A DNA stretch of 23,073 nucleotides from a virus: positions 1 through 23,073 of the IMG/VR virus record IMGVR_UViG_3300030430_002271. One strand, given 5' to 3'. Below the pieces are notes generated by a model that worked only from the letters and a program-made list of their open reading frames with translations, was not told where the DNA came from and ran no database searches. Position numbers and translations under genes: made by a program. This document shows, one piece after another, positions 14,987 through 22,807 of this stretch (position 1 is the first letter of the stretch; every line of letters starts with the position of its first letter).

Positions 14987-16725
14987 TACTACTAATACTA
15001 CCCATATTAGCTCTACCTTTGGTGTTTCAATCTACACCAACAGAAATACTTAAACTTAAAACCTTTGATGCCTTTGTAAAAGAACAACCTGAATCAGGTA
15101 ACTTTGTAATATTAAATATTACAGAAGAAGACGTAGCCAACATGGGTGGTTGGCCGTTTCCTAGAAGAACACTTGCACAAATACAAATAGATTTAATTAA
15201 CGAGGGTGCTGCTGGTATAGGATGGGTGGTTGCCTACCCACAAGCTGACCGCATGGGCGGTGATGAAGTTTTTGCACAAACACTTGGATATATACCATCT
15301 GTATTAGCTATGTTTGAAGATGGCAGTGGCAAATATCCCAAACCAACAGGCACAGTTATTATGGGCGATAAAGCACAAGGAATCGTATCGCAAGGTGTGG
15401 TGCAAAATGTCGATATTTTGGCAAATAATACGTTACAAGGTTTAGCGATAGCACCCACAGACGTTGACCAACTTGTGCGTAGAATACCTTTGTTAGTAAG
15501 CACACCTGATAATGAGTGGATTCCTAGTTTTGGCACACAAATATATAAAGCCTTGTTTGATGTCAAAACTTACATTATAAAAACTAATGATAATGGTGTT
15601 GAGGAAATATCAATTAGAGGAATACCACCCGTTAAAACAGATAGCTTAGGTCGTAAGTGGATAAGTTGGGTAGATACACCACAAACCACTTTATCTGAAA
15701 TGAATGTAAGAGGTAAGGTAGTATTTATAGGTGTTACTGCTAAGGGAGTGATGCCGCAAGTAGCGACAAGTGTTGGTTTATTAGAACCACATAAAATACA
15801 AGCTGCTCTTGCAGAATCCATATTAATACAAGATTCGCCTTACATACCTGATTGGTCTTTGGCTGCAGAAATGGGTATTTTTGCACTATCAGTTACAGCT
15901 ACATGGTTTTTAATACATTTGTTAGGCATAACATTAGGCGTATTAGGTTATGTGATTTTTACATTGGCGATAGCTTATGGCGGTTATTGGCTAATACAAG
16001 ATGGATTATTAATAGACGTAACGTGGACAATAATTGCAAGTTTTATTACGGGTGCTATAGCTTTTTATTTAAGGTTTAGACAACAGTTTAAATTACGCTT
16101 ACAAATTAAAAAACAGTTTGAGCATTACTTAGACCCAAGACAAGTAAAAAGATTACAAGACAACCCAAGCTTACTAAAGTTAGGCGGAGAAAGACGTGTT
16201 TGCACCTATCTTTTTACAGATGTACGTGGCTTTACTTCTTTGTCAGAAAAACTAGAACCAGAAGAAGTTACAGATATAATGAACAAAGCTTTGACAGTGC
16301 AAGTTGATTGTGTGCAAAAAAATGGTGGCATGGTAGATAAATTTATAGGCGATGCATGTATGGCCATATTTAATGCGCCACTAGACTTAGACAACCATGA
16401 AGAACTTGCTGTAAAAACTGCAATAGAAATGCAAAAAGCTATAAAGAAACTCAATAAGGAACTGCCACATAAAATAGCTATTGGCGTGGGCGTTAATACA
16501 GGTGAAGCTGTGATAGCCAACGTAGGTAGCGACACTCGGTTCGACTATTCAGCGATTGGCGATGCTGTAAACACAGCAGCCAGACTAGAATCTGCAACAA
16601 AAGAAGTTGGCGTAGATATACTTATTGGAGAAAATACTGCACAAAGTGTTAATTATAAGTTAAAATCATTGAAGCCAATAAAGGTCAAGGGCAAAACGAA
16701 AGCTCTTAAAATTTTTACTGTATAA
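14974..16725 (+). CDS. CHASE2-domain class III adenylate/guanylate cyclase
   Basis: Taking ATC 14974 as start, the protein is 583 aa; the alternative TTG 15019 (568 aa) would delete the N-terminal helix. Order: membrane helix 2-17; CHASE2 periplasmic sensor about 20-285 (KLKTFDAFV, then ILNITEEDVANMGGWPFPR); three membrane helices about 295-365; linker QFEHYLDPRQVKRL; cyclase domain about 405-583. Catalytic residues are present: metal-binding Asp416 (FTDVRGFT) and Asp460 (FIGDACMAIF), base-specifying Lys456, and transition-state Asn533 and Arg537 (AVNTAARLE). The second specificity position is Ser526 (DYSAIGD), where adenylate cyclases usually have Thr or Asp. It should make cAMP (possibly cGMP) in the host cytoplasm in response to an envelope signal. 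It sits next to the FecR-domain gene, a pairing also known in bacteria. Confidence 0.88.
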   Translation: MKKLILLILPILALPLVFQSTPTEILKLKTFDAFVKEQPESGNFVILNITEEDVANMGGWPFPRRTLAQIQIDLINEGAAGIGWVVAYPQADRMGGDEVFAQTLGYIPSVLAMFEDGSGKYPKPTGTVIMGDKAQGIVSQGVVQNVDILANNTLQGLAIAPTDVDQLVRRIPLLVSTPDNEWIPSFGTQIYKALFDVKTYIIKTNDNGVEEISIRGIPPVKTDSLGRKWISWVDTPQTTLSEMNVRGKVVFIGVTAKGVMPQVATSVGLLEPHKIQAALAESILIQDSPYIPDWSLAAEMGIFALSVTATWFLIHLLGITLGVLGYVIFTLAIAYGGYWLIQDGLLIDVTWTIIASFITGAIAFYLRFRQQFKLRLQIKKQFEHYLDPRQVKRLQDNPSLLKLGGERRVCTYLFTDVRGFTSLSEKLEPEEVTDIMNKALTVQVDCVQKNGGMVDKFIGDACMAIFNAPLDLDNHEELAVKTAIEMQKAIKKLNKELPHKIAIGVGVNTGEAVIANVGSDTRFDYSAIGDAVNTAARLESATKEVGVDILIGENTAQSVNYKLKSLKPIKVKGKTKALKIFTV

Positions 16726-16730
16726 AAATT

Positions 16731-16946
16731 ATGGTTAATAAAAAAATGACAGTCAATGATGTTGCAGAAAGATTAACAAAACTTGAAACAATATCACACG
16801 AACGTTGGAAAACTGCCTTCAACGAGTTTTCTGACATAAAACAAGAAATAACTCTTATCAATTCAACAATTAAAGCAACGACCTTTGGTGTTTTTGGTTT
16901 TCTTGGTGCAATAGGTATAGCAGTATTAACGAGTATATTAATATGA
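16731..16946 (+). CDS. XhlA-like small membrane protein, probable lysis accessory
   Basis: The 71-residue product has an N-terminal amphipathic coiled-coil part (about 5-45, VAERLTKLETISHERWKTAF) and one C-terminal membrane helix (about 50-71, TFGVFGFLGAIGIAVLTSIL). That order and size match haemolysin XhlA-type proteins, which help holins and endolysins cause lysis. The start is ATG 16731; ATG 16746 is an alternative and neither has a clear Shine-Dalgarno. It lies 5 nt after the cyclase and overlaps the holin gene by ATGA, giving a compact lysis cassette. Confidence 0.65.
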   Translation: MVNKKMTVNDVAERLTKLETISHERWKTAFNEFSDIKQEITLINSTIKATTFGVFGFLGAIGIAVLTSILI

Positions 16947-17419
16947 AAGGATTATTTAAAAATATAATAGGAGCAGTTGCTCCCACATTAGGAACTGCCA
17001 TAGGCGGACCTATGGGTGGTATGGCTGCAAACATGATAGCAGACGTTCTTGGTGTGCCTAATGACCAAAAATCAATAGAAACAGCAATACAAAACGCTAC
17101 ACCAGAACAAATGTTAGAACTAAAAAAAGCAGAGCAAGCGTTTGAAGTTCAAATGAAAGAACTTGATGTAGATGTGTTCAAACTAGAAACACAAGATAAA
17201 CAAAACGCTAGAGGTATTTTTAGTAAAGATTGGACAGCGCGTATAATAGGTTTATTTACTATTGGTGGTTTTTTAGGTTACATATTTTTAGTAACCCTAC
17301 AACCACCTGAACAAAACAGCGAAGCACTTATAAATCTAGTGCTTGGTTATCTTGGAGGATTAGCTAGTGCCATTATTTCGTTTTATTTCGGAGCATCTCA
17401 CTCACCAGAAAAAGAATAA
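16943..17419 (+). CDS. Holin of the GTA 3TM family
   Basis: The 158-residue product fits the 3TM holin family first described for gene-transfer-agent release. It has a Gly/Ala-rich N-terminal hydrophobic part (AVAPTLGTAIGGPMGGMAAN, 11-30), a charged helical middle (ELKKAEQAFEVQMKELDVDV), a KDWTARIIG motif at about 95-103, and two C-terminal membrane helices at about 101-118 and 128-150. Holins open the inner membrane so that endolysin reaches the cell wall. It starts in an ATGA overlap with the XhlA-like gene and is followed 4 nt later by the endolysin gene. No separate spanin pair is recognised. Confidence 0.8.
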   Translation: MKGLFKNIIGAVAPTLGTAIGGPMGGMAANMIADVLGVPNDQKSIETAIQNATPEQMLELKKAEQAFEVQMKELDVDVFKLETQDKQNARGIFSKDWTARIIGLFTIGGFLGYIFLVTLQPPEQNSEALINLVLGYLGGLASAIISFYFGASHSPEKE

Positions 17420-17423
17420 AAAA

Positions 17424-17903
17424 ATGAAAACATCCAAAGATGGTATTAATCTTATAAAACACTTTGAGGGATGTCCCATGGAAAACGGAATGGTTGTTTC
17501 TTACAGATGCCCAGCAAACAAGCCAACCATAGGCTTTGGGAGCCTAAAGCTTATAGATGGCAGTCCTGTACAAGACGGTATGACAATTACTAAAAAAGAA
17601 GCAGAGGATTTATTGGCTCACGAACTTAAAGAATACGAAGGTTATATAAATGATATGGTTACAGTTGATTTAAAACAAAATGAGTTTGACGCACTTGTAT
17701 CATGGGTATTTAATCTAGGTCCTACAAACTTAAAAAATTCTACGCTACTAAAAGTTTTAAATAGCACACATGTAGATTGGGCAGATATACCCTATCAAAT
17801 ACAAAGGTGGAATAAGGTCAATGGTGTGCCTAACGAAGGCCTAAAAAAAAGAAGAAAAGCTGAGGCATTATTGTTCCAAGGACAAGAATGGGGTAAAGTC
17901 TAA
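17424..17903 (+). CDS. Endolysin, GH24 lysozyme (muramidase)
   Basis: From ATG 17424 the enzyme is 159 aa, close to the usual size for phage GH24 lysozymes. The GTG at 17367 would add an unneeded 19-residue extension over the holin gene. Catalytic residues are Glu15 (HFEGC), Cys29 (YRCPANKPTIGFG) and Thr35. The Glu-x8+-Cys-x5-Thr arrangement, with Cys where T4 lysozyme has Asp20, is also found in lambdoid phage endolysins. The FNLGPTNLKNSTLLKVLN region and the C-terminal RRKAEALLF complete the fold. No signal peptide is seen, so it depends on the holin for export. It hydrolyses peptidoglycan at the end of infection. Confidence 0.92.
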   Translation: MKTSKDGINLIKHFEGCPMENGMVVSYRCPANKPTIGFGSLKLIDGSPVQDGMTITKKEAEDLLAHELKEYEGYINDMVTVDLKQNEFDALVSWVFNLGPTNLKNSTLLKVLNSTHVDWADIPYQIQRWNKVNGVPNEGLKKRRKAEALLFQGQEWGKV

Positions 17904-17960
17904 CTGACATGCTCATTAGCGGATGTTCACATATCTCCTCTCTCCGATGTAGTATGTCAG
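17904..17960 (+). promoter_or_regulatory. Long imperfect hairpin directly after the endolysin stop
   Basis: The outer stem is 10 bp, 17904-17913 (CTGACATGCT) with 17951-17960 (AGTATGTCAG), including one G-T pair. It continues through a bulge to CAT/ATG (17914-17916 with 17947-17949) and CGGA/TCCG (17920-17923 with 17943-17946). The loop is 19 nt. It begins at the first base after the stop codon. A weak T-run follows only 9 nt later, so it is not a textbook terminator. An RNA processing or packaging element is also possible. Confidence 0.55.
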
Positions 17961-18001
17961 GAGAGTCAATTTTGTCCTTTAAATATACGCGTTGGCTCTC
18001 C
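17960..18001 (+). promoter_or_regulatory. Second hairpin, ending 5 nt before the terminase start codon
   Basis: GGAGAGTCAA (17960-17969) pairs with TTGGCTCTCC (17992-18001) over 10 bp with one wobble. The loop is AT-rich, 22 nt. The GGAGAG could instead pair with CTCTCC at 17940-17945 inside the first hairpin, so the two structures may be mutually exclusive. The terminase ATG has no Shine-Dalgarno, as the 15 nt before it are pyrimidine-rich. Translation of TerL may therefore depend on this structure or on coupling. Confidence 0.5.
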
Positions 18002-18006
18002 ACCTT

Positions 18007-19491
18007 ATGATAGATTTAAACAAAATAAAGTCATTCGATGCTTTGTCTAGGGATGAACAAGTAGAAGCTTTAACCTTAATAGATAAATGGAAAAATCTAA
18101 ACGCTAGGGATAAATGTAAATCTGATTTTTTAGAGTTTGTAAAACATCAATGGGATGGCTTTATTATGGGCAGACATCATAAAGTTTTAGCCAAAAAGCT
18201 TAATCGTATTGCACAAGGCAAATGTAAAAGACTTATGGTTATGTTGCCACCTAGACACACCAAATCAGAATTTGCATCAACATACTTTCCTGCATGGATG
18301 ATGGGGTTAAATCCAAGTTTAAAAATAATACAAGCAACACACACGGCTGAATTAGCTGTTAGATTTGGTAGAAGGGTACGTAACATAATAGACAGTGAGG
18401 AATACCAAACCATATTTCCTGACATAAATTTATCAGGTGATAATAAGTCTGCTGGTAGATGGACTACAGATGATGGTGGAGAAGCTTTCTATTCAGGTGT
18501 AGGTGGTGCTATTACAGGACGTGGTGCTGATTTGTTAATTATAGATGACCCTCATTCAGAACAAGATGCAATGTCGCCGACTGCAATGGATGCAGCTTGG
18601 GAGTGGTACACAAGTGGACCACGCCAAAGATTGCAGCCCGGCGGCACCATCGTTTTGGTCATGACACGTTGGAGTACAAAAGACTTAGCAGGTAGATTAC
18701 TAAAAAGACAGTCTGAAACACATGCAGACCAATGGGAAGTTGTGGAGTTTCCAGCCATCATGCCTGAATCAGAAGAACCGCTATGGAGTGAGTTTTGGAA
18801 AAAAGAAGAACTATTATCGGTAAAAGCATCTTTGCCCATAAGTAAATGGAACGCACAATGGATGCAAAATCCAACCGCAGAGAGTGGTTCTATAGTTAAA
18901 AGAGAATGGTGGCAAACTTGGGAGAATGAAGCGATACCAAGTTGTCAGTGTATTGTGCAAAGCTACGATACAGCTTTTAGCGCAAAAGAAACAGCAGACT
19001 ATTCAGCTATAACCACGTGGGGTATTTTTGACCCTGAGGATGGTAGTGAACACGCAATAATATTATTAGATGCTAGTAGACATAGAGTAGACTTTCCACA
19101 ACTCAAAAACATCGCTTTAGAAGAATATAAGTATTGGGAGCCAGATATAGTCTTAATAGAGGCAAAAGCTAGTGGTACACCTTTAACACAAGAACTTAGA
19201 AAGATAGGCATACCTGTACAAGCCTATTCACCAAGTAGAGGACAAGATAAGGTTGCTAGAATGAACTCTATTGCACCTATGTTTGAAAGTGGTATGGTAT
19301 ATGCTACAGAAGACGCTTTTGCAGAAGAAGTAATAGAAGAGTTAGCTGCTTTTCCTTTTGGAGAAAACGATGACTTTTGTGACTCTACTACCATGGCTTT
19401 AATGCGAATAAGACAAGGCGGTTTAGTGGAGTTAGATAGTGACTATCAAGAAGACATGCAAGTAGATAGAACAGCTTTGTCATATTATTAA
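18007..19491 (+). CDS. terL: Terminase large subunit (packaging ATPase/nuclease)
   Basis: Starting at ATG 18007 (a TTG at 17992 lies in hairpin stem DNA) the protein is 494 aa. ATPase motifs: Walker A MLPPRHTKSE (residues 79-88, Lys86) and Walker B LLIIDDPH with Asp180/Asp181. The C-terminal nuclease has metal ligands Asp321 (SYDTAFS), Glu385 (VLIEAKASG) and Asp459 (DDFCDSTTMA). It drives DNA translocation into the prohead and cuts the concatemer. The usual Gly in the Walker A of this group (PPRHGKS) is Thr here. No small terminase subunit is recognised nearby. It is followed 2 nt later by a small basic-protein gene and then the portal. Confidence 0.93.
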   Translation: MIDLNKIKSFDALSRDEQVEALTLIDKWKNLNARDKCKSDFLEFVKHQWDGFIMGRHHKVLAKKLNRIAQGKCKRLMVMLPPRHTKSEFASTYFPAWMMGLNPSLKIIQATHTAELAVRFGRRVRNIIDSEEYQTIFPDINLSGDNKSAGRWTTDDGGEAFYSGVGGAITGRGADLLIIDDPHSEQDAMSPTAMDAAWEWYTSGPRQRLQPGGTIVLVMTRWSTKDLAGRLLKRQSETHADQWEVVEFPAIMPESEEPLWSEFWKKEELLSVKASLPISKWNAQWMQNPTAESGSIVKREWWQTWENEAIPSCQCIVQSYDTAFSAKETADYSAITTWGIFDPEDGSEHAIILLDASRHRVDFPQLKNIALEEYKYWEPDIVLIEAKASGTPLTQELRKIGIPVQAYSPSRGQDKVARMNSIAPMFESGMVYATEDAFAEEVIEELAAFPFGENDDFCDSTTMALMRIRQGGLVELDSDYQEDMQVDRTALSYY

Positions 19492-19493
19492 TT

Positions 19494-19802
19494 ATGGTAA
19501 GAAAAAAAAGAAAAGACCCAATAAAAGGCACAGGCAAAAAACCAAAGGGTAGTGGTAGACGTTTATATACAGACGAAAACCCTAAAGATACCGTAAGAAT
19601 AAAGTTTGCAACACAAGCCGATGCTAGAGCTACTGTAAAAAAAGTGAAAAATATAAAAAAACCTTTTGCTAGAAAAATACAAATACTAACAGTGGGTGAA
19701 CAAAGAGCTAAAGTTATGGGAAAAAAAGCCATAGCTAATATATTTAAAAAAGGTAAAAATGCTGTAAGGAGATTGCATGGTCGTAAAACTATCAACACTT
19801 AA
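19494..19802 (+). CDS. Basic conserved phage protein with GSGRRLYTDENPKDT motif
   Basis: The 102-residue product is strongly basic (repeated KK/RK). It contains a conserved-looking core: GTGKKPKGSGRRLYTDENPK, then KFATQADARATVKKVK and QILTVGEQRAKVMGKK. I recall this core from several marine phage proteins and believe it matches a DUF family, but I cannot confirm the number. No catalytic residues are known to me. Placed between terminase and portal, it could be a DNA-binding or packaging accessory protein, possibly taking the place of a small terminase. That is a guess. It overlaps the next small gene by 26 nt. Confidence 0.65.
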   Translation: MVRKKRKDPIKGTGKKPKGSGRRLYTDENPKDTVRIKFATQADARATVKKVKNIKKPFARKIQILTVGEQRAKVMGKKAIANIFKKGKNAVRRLHGRKTINT

Positions 19803-19932
19803 AAAAAAGATAAAGGCTGGTAAAAAACTTGGATTTAGTGAAAAAGCATCAGCAAAAGCACGTGGCTTGATTGCAAGAACAGGTGGTAAAAATAAAGGCA
19901 AGAAGGTAAAATCAAAAAAATATAAGAGATAA
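19777..19932 (+). CDS. 51-aa highly basic protein
   Basis: The frame opens at ATG 19777 with AAGGAG at 19766-19771, 5 nt upstream, inside the previous gene. It reads MVVKLSTLKKKIKAGKKLGF and ends KGKKVKSKKYKR. Over a third of its residues are Lys/Arg, with a probable short helix (SEKASAKARGLIARTGG). The portal ATG follows 1 nt after its stop. The near-ideal ribosome site and tight spacing support a real gene. Nucleic-acid binding is likely from charge, with no specific family recognised. Confidence 0.65.
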   Translation: MVVKLSTLKKKIKAGKKLGFSEKASAKARGLIARTGGKNKGKKVKSKKYKR

Positions 19933-19933
19933 T

Positions 19934-22435
19934 ATGGTTACAGAAAGAAAACTAGGCACTGAAGATAACCCTGATATAAAAGACCAAACTAAGTCTGTTA
20001 GTGTGCCTGTCGATGATATAAATATAGAAGCACCACCAAGAAGCTTTGACGATGAAATGTTTGATGCTTTACAAATTAGCATTAGTGAAGATGAAATAGT
20101 TTTTGACGAAGCAACAGAACAAGAACCACCACAAATACCGTTTGATGCAAATTTAGTAGAATTTTTAGATGACGATATATTAGGCAGTATTTCTTCTAAA
20201 TTATTGTACGCCATAGAAAACGACAAAGAATCACGCAAAGAATGGGAAAAAACTTATACAGACGGATTAAAGTATCTTGGTATGCGTTTTGATGAGCAAA
20301 GAAGTCAACCTTTTGAAGGTTCAAGTGGTGTTATTCATCCAATATTGTCAGAGGCGGTAACACAATTTCAGGCACAAGCTTACAAAGAATTGTTACCTGC
20401 GCAAGGTCCTGTAAAAACACAAGTCATAGGTCAAAGGGACTCAAACACTGAAATGCAGGCAGAAAGAGTAGGCGAGTTTATGAACTATTACATTATGAAC
20501 GAGATGCCTGAGTATGACCCTGATTTAGACCAATTATTGTTTTATTTGCCTTTATCAGGCAGTGCATTTAAAAAGGTTTACTATGATGCAACAAAAGGAA
20601 GGCCTGTATCTAAGTTTGTGCCTGCTGAAGACTTGTTAGTACCATATAACGCTACAGACATACTTTCAGCCGAAAGAGTCACACACGTAGTTTCTATGAG
20701 TAACAACGAAGTTAGAAAAATGCAACTATCTGGTTTTTATGCTGATATAGACTTACTTGACCCTGAAAACATAAGTAGAGATGAAATAGAGCAAGAGGTA
20801 GACAAAATACAAGGAATACAACCAGATTACGGAGAAGATGAACAACGAAGATTGTACGAAATACATACTGTTGCGGACATTGAAGGCTTTGAAGACACCA
20901 ATGAGATGGGTGAACAAACTGGGTTAAAACTACCTTATATCATAACTATAGACGAGTCATCACAAAAAGTTTTATCTATACGTAGAAATTATGAGCCGAC
21001 AGATGTACTAAGAAACAAAATAAATTACTTTGTACAATACAAATTTTTACCCGGATTGGGTTTCTATGGCTTAGGATTGTCACACATGATAGGCGGTCTA
21101 TCTAAAGCTTCTACATCTTTGCTTAGACAACTTATAGATGCTGGCACATTAAGTAACCTACCAGCAGGTTTTAAAGCTAGAGGAATTAGAATTAGAGATG
21201 AAGCCTCACCCTTACAACCGGGTGAGTTTAGAGATGTTGATGCACCGGGTGGTGCGTTAAGAGACTCTTTGATGCCGTTACCTTACAAAGAGCCTAGCAA
21301 TGTATTATTTCAATTACTTGGCTTATTAGTTGATTCAGGCAAAAGATTTGCTGCAATAGCAGATATGAATATAGGTGATGCAAATGCTGCTATGCCAGTT
21401 GGGACAACTGTTGCTTTATTAGAAAAAGGCACAAAGGTTATGAGTGCAATACATAAAAGATTGCACTATTCACAAAAAAATGAGTTTCAAATACTTGCTA
21501 GAGTATTTCAAGAGTTTTTGCCGCCTGTATACCCGTATGAAACAGGTAGTGGTGTTAGAGAAGTAAAGATAGAAGACTTTGATAATAGGGTGGATGTCAT
21601 ACCTGTATCTGACCCTAATATTTTTTCTATGAGCCAAAGAGTAATCATGGCACAAGAACTATTAACAATGGTGCAATCTAATCCACAGCTACACGGTCCA
21701 CAAGGCATCTATGAAGCTTACAGAAGAATGTACGCAGCTTTAGGTGTAGACAATATAGACTCGTTACTTATGCCGCCAGCAGATACAACTCCTAAACCTG
21801 TGGATGCAGGTATTGAAAACAGTGGCTTGCTACAAGGTATACCACAACAAGCGTTTCCTGAGCAAAATCATGAGGCACATGTAGAAGCACATAAAAGTTT
21901 ATTTTTGACACAAGCTGTTATTACAAACCCACAATTACAATCCATAATAATTTCACACGTGATGCAACATTTACAATTTATGGCTAATCAAATGGCAGAA
22001 CAACAGTTACCACCTGACGTGCAACAACAAATACAAGCGTCACTAGAACAAGCAACACAGTTAGACCCACAATCACAAATGGCTCTACAACAACAAATAC
22101 AGACTATTATTGAAAGCTTTAGCTCACCAATATTAGCTCAGTTGTCTGCTGAGTTTTTAGCTTCTGTACAACCACCTCAACAAGAAGACCCACTTGTTGC
22201 AATTAGACAACAAGAACTAGGATTGCGAGATAAAGAAATAGAATTGAAAAATCAACAGTTTATGGCTAAAGAAGAGCAAGATGCCATGGAGAGTGCAGCA
22301 GAATTGCAAATACAACGAAACAAAGCAGACCAACAAGCTGCTATAGGCAATGAGAAAAATGACATTGCTAAACAAAGATTGCAACAGCAAGCTGAATTAA
22401 AATTAATAGACCTACAAGCGAGGATGAACAAATGA
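19934..22435 (+). CDS. Portal protein
   Basis: At 833 aa this is a large portal of the kind seen in podovirus-like phages with P22-type portals. It follows the terminase, as portals usually do. Visible portal-like features: SRKEWEKTYTDGLKYLGMRF (about 97-116), FEGSSGVIHPILSEAVTQFQ near 125-145, and SAFKKVYYDATKGRPVSKFV near 213-232. Others are FLPGLGFYGLGLSHMIGGLS near 373-392 and LLEKGTKVMSAIHKRLHYSQ near 495-514. The last about 150 residues are a Gln-rich coiled coil (RDKEIELKNQQFMAKEEQDA). Portals form a dodecameric ring at one capsid vertex through which DNA passes. Its stop overlaps the next gene (ATGA). Confidence 0.85.
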   Translation: MVTERKLGTEDNPDIKDQTKSVSVPVDDINIEAPPRSFDDEMFDALQISISEDEIVFDEATEQEPPQIPFDANLVEFLDDDILGSISSKLLYAIENDKESRKEWEKTYTDGLKYLGMRFDEQRSQPFEGSSGVIHPILSEAVTQFQAQAYKELLPAQGPVKTQVIGQRDSNTEMQAERVGEFMNYYIMNEMPEYDPDLDQLLFYLPLSGSAFKKVYYDATKGRPVSKFVPAEDLLVPYNATDILSAERVTHVVSMSNNEVRKMQLSGFYADIDLLDPENISRDEIEQEVDKIQGIQPDYGEDEQRRLYEIHTVADIEGFEDTNEMGEQTGLKLPYIITIDESSQKVLSIRRNYEPTDVLRNKINYFVQYKFLPGLGFYGLGLSHMIGGLSKASTSLLRQLIDAGTLSNLPAGFKARGIRIRDEASPLQPGEFRDVDAPGGALRDSLMPLPYKEPSNVLFQLLGLLVDSGKRFAAIADMNIGDANAAMPVGTTVALLEKGTKVMSAIHKRLHYSQKNEFQILARVFQEFLPPVYPYETGSGVREVKIEDFDNRVDVIPVSDPNIFSMSQRVIMAQELLTMVQSNPQLHGPQGIYEAYRRMYAALGVDNIDSLLMPPADTTPKPVDAGIENSGLLQGIPQQAFPEQNHEAHVEAHKSLFLTQAVITNPQLQSIIISHVMQHLQFMANQMAEQQLPPDVQQQIQASLEQATQLDPQSQMALQQQIQTIIESFSSPILAQLSAEFLASVQPPQQEDPLVAIRQQELGLRDKEIELKNQQFMAKEEQDAMESAAELQIQRNKADQQAAIGNEKNDIAKQRLQQQAELKLIDLQARMNK

Positions 22436-22629
22436 CAAGCTCAATAAATGAAAAAATTAAACAACAAATAAAAGAGAAAAAATTGCAAGAAAAACAGCAA
22501 GTTTCTAATACAGAAGTTGCAAGTGTAGAGGTTAAGCCAGCTACAAAAACTAAAGCAAAAAAAACTACTGTTAAGAAAAAAACAGTAAAGAAAAAAACAG
22601 TTTCTAAGAAAAAAACTACAAAAAAATAA
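22432..22629 (+). CDS. Lysine-rich, histone H1 tail-like small protein
   Basis: The 65-residue product has a short helix (MTSSINEKIKQQIKEKKLQE) and then a tail of near-tandem KKKTV units, so nearly half the residues are Lys. It looks like a histone H1 C-terminal tail and should bind DNA or RNA by charge. It starts in an ATGA overlap with the portal gene and is followed by another small basic protein with a good ribosome site. Its role could be DNA condensation during packaging or as an internal head protein; neither is proven. Confidence 0.65.
   Translation: MTSSINEKIKQQIKEKKLQEKQQVSNTEVASVEVKPATKTKAKKTTVKKKTVKKKTVSKKKTTKK
22564..22625 (+). repeat. AAGAAAAAAACAGT-type short tandem repeats
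   Basis: About four near-copies of a 15-bp unit (AAGAAAAAAACAGTx) encode the KKKTV units of the Lys-rich protein. The copies at about 22573-22617 are the most regular. The unit is a multiple of 3, so slippage keeps the frame. Confidence 0.7.
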
Positions 22630-22639
22630 GGAGTAGAAA

Positions 22640-22804
22640 ATGAAAGCAAAAACTTCCATAACTATAAAAGGTCAAGGAAGCATTGCCTTATCACAACCTC
22701 AAAAAGTAAAGGTTGATACAGCACACAAACCCGGTTACGGAAAGGGTAAAAGCAGAGGTAAAGGTGCTGCGTTAAGAGGCAATAATTTCAGTGGCGTGTT
22801 CTAA
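22640..22804 (+). CDS. 54-aa small basic protein
   Basis: ATG 22640 has AAGGAG at 22628-22633, 6 nt upstream. The 54-codon frame reads MKAKTSITIKGQGSIALSQP, then a basic Gly-rich stretch (GYGKGKSRGKGAALRG) and the end NNFSGVF. I recall similar short Gly/Lys-rich proteins near phage head genes; the function is unknown. The next gene starts 3 nt after its stop. Confidence 0.65.
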   Translation: MKAKTSITIKGQGSIALSQPQKVKVDTAHKPGYGKGKSRGKGAALRGNNFSGVF

Positions 22805-22807
22805 ACT

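Noticed and set aside
15852-16079. 75-aa + strand frame inside the cyclase
   Set aside because: It has no ribosome site and covers the membrane helices of the cyclase in a shifted frame.
17367-17423. GTG start extending the endolysin
   Set aside because: The extension covers the holin end and is absent from the lysozyme fold; ATG 17424 starts just before it.
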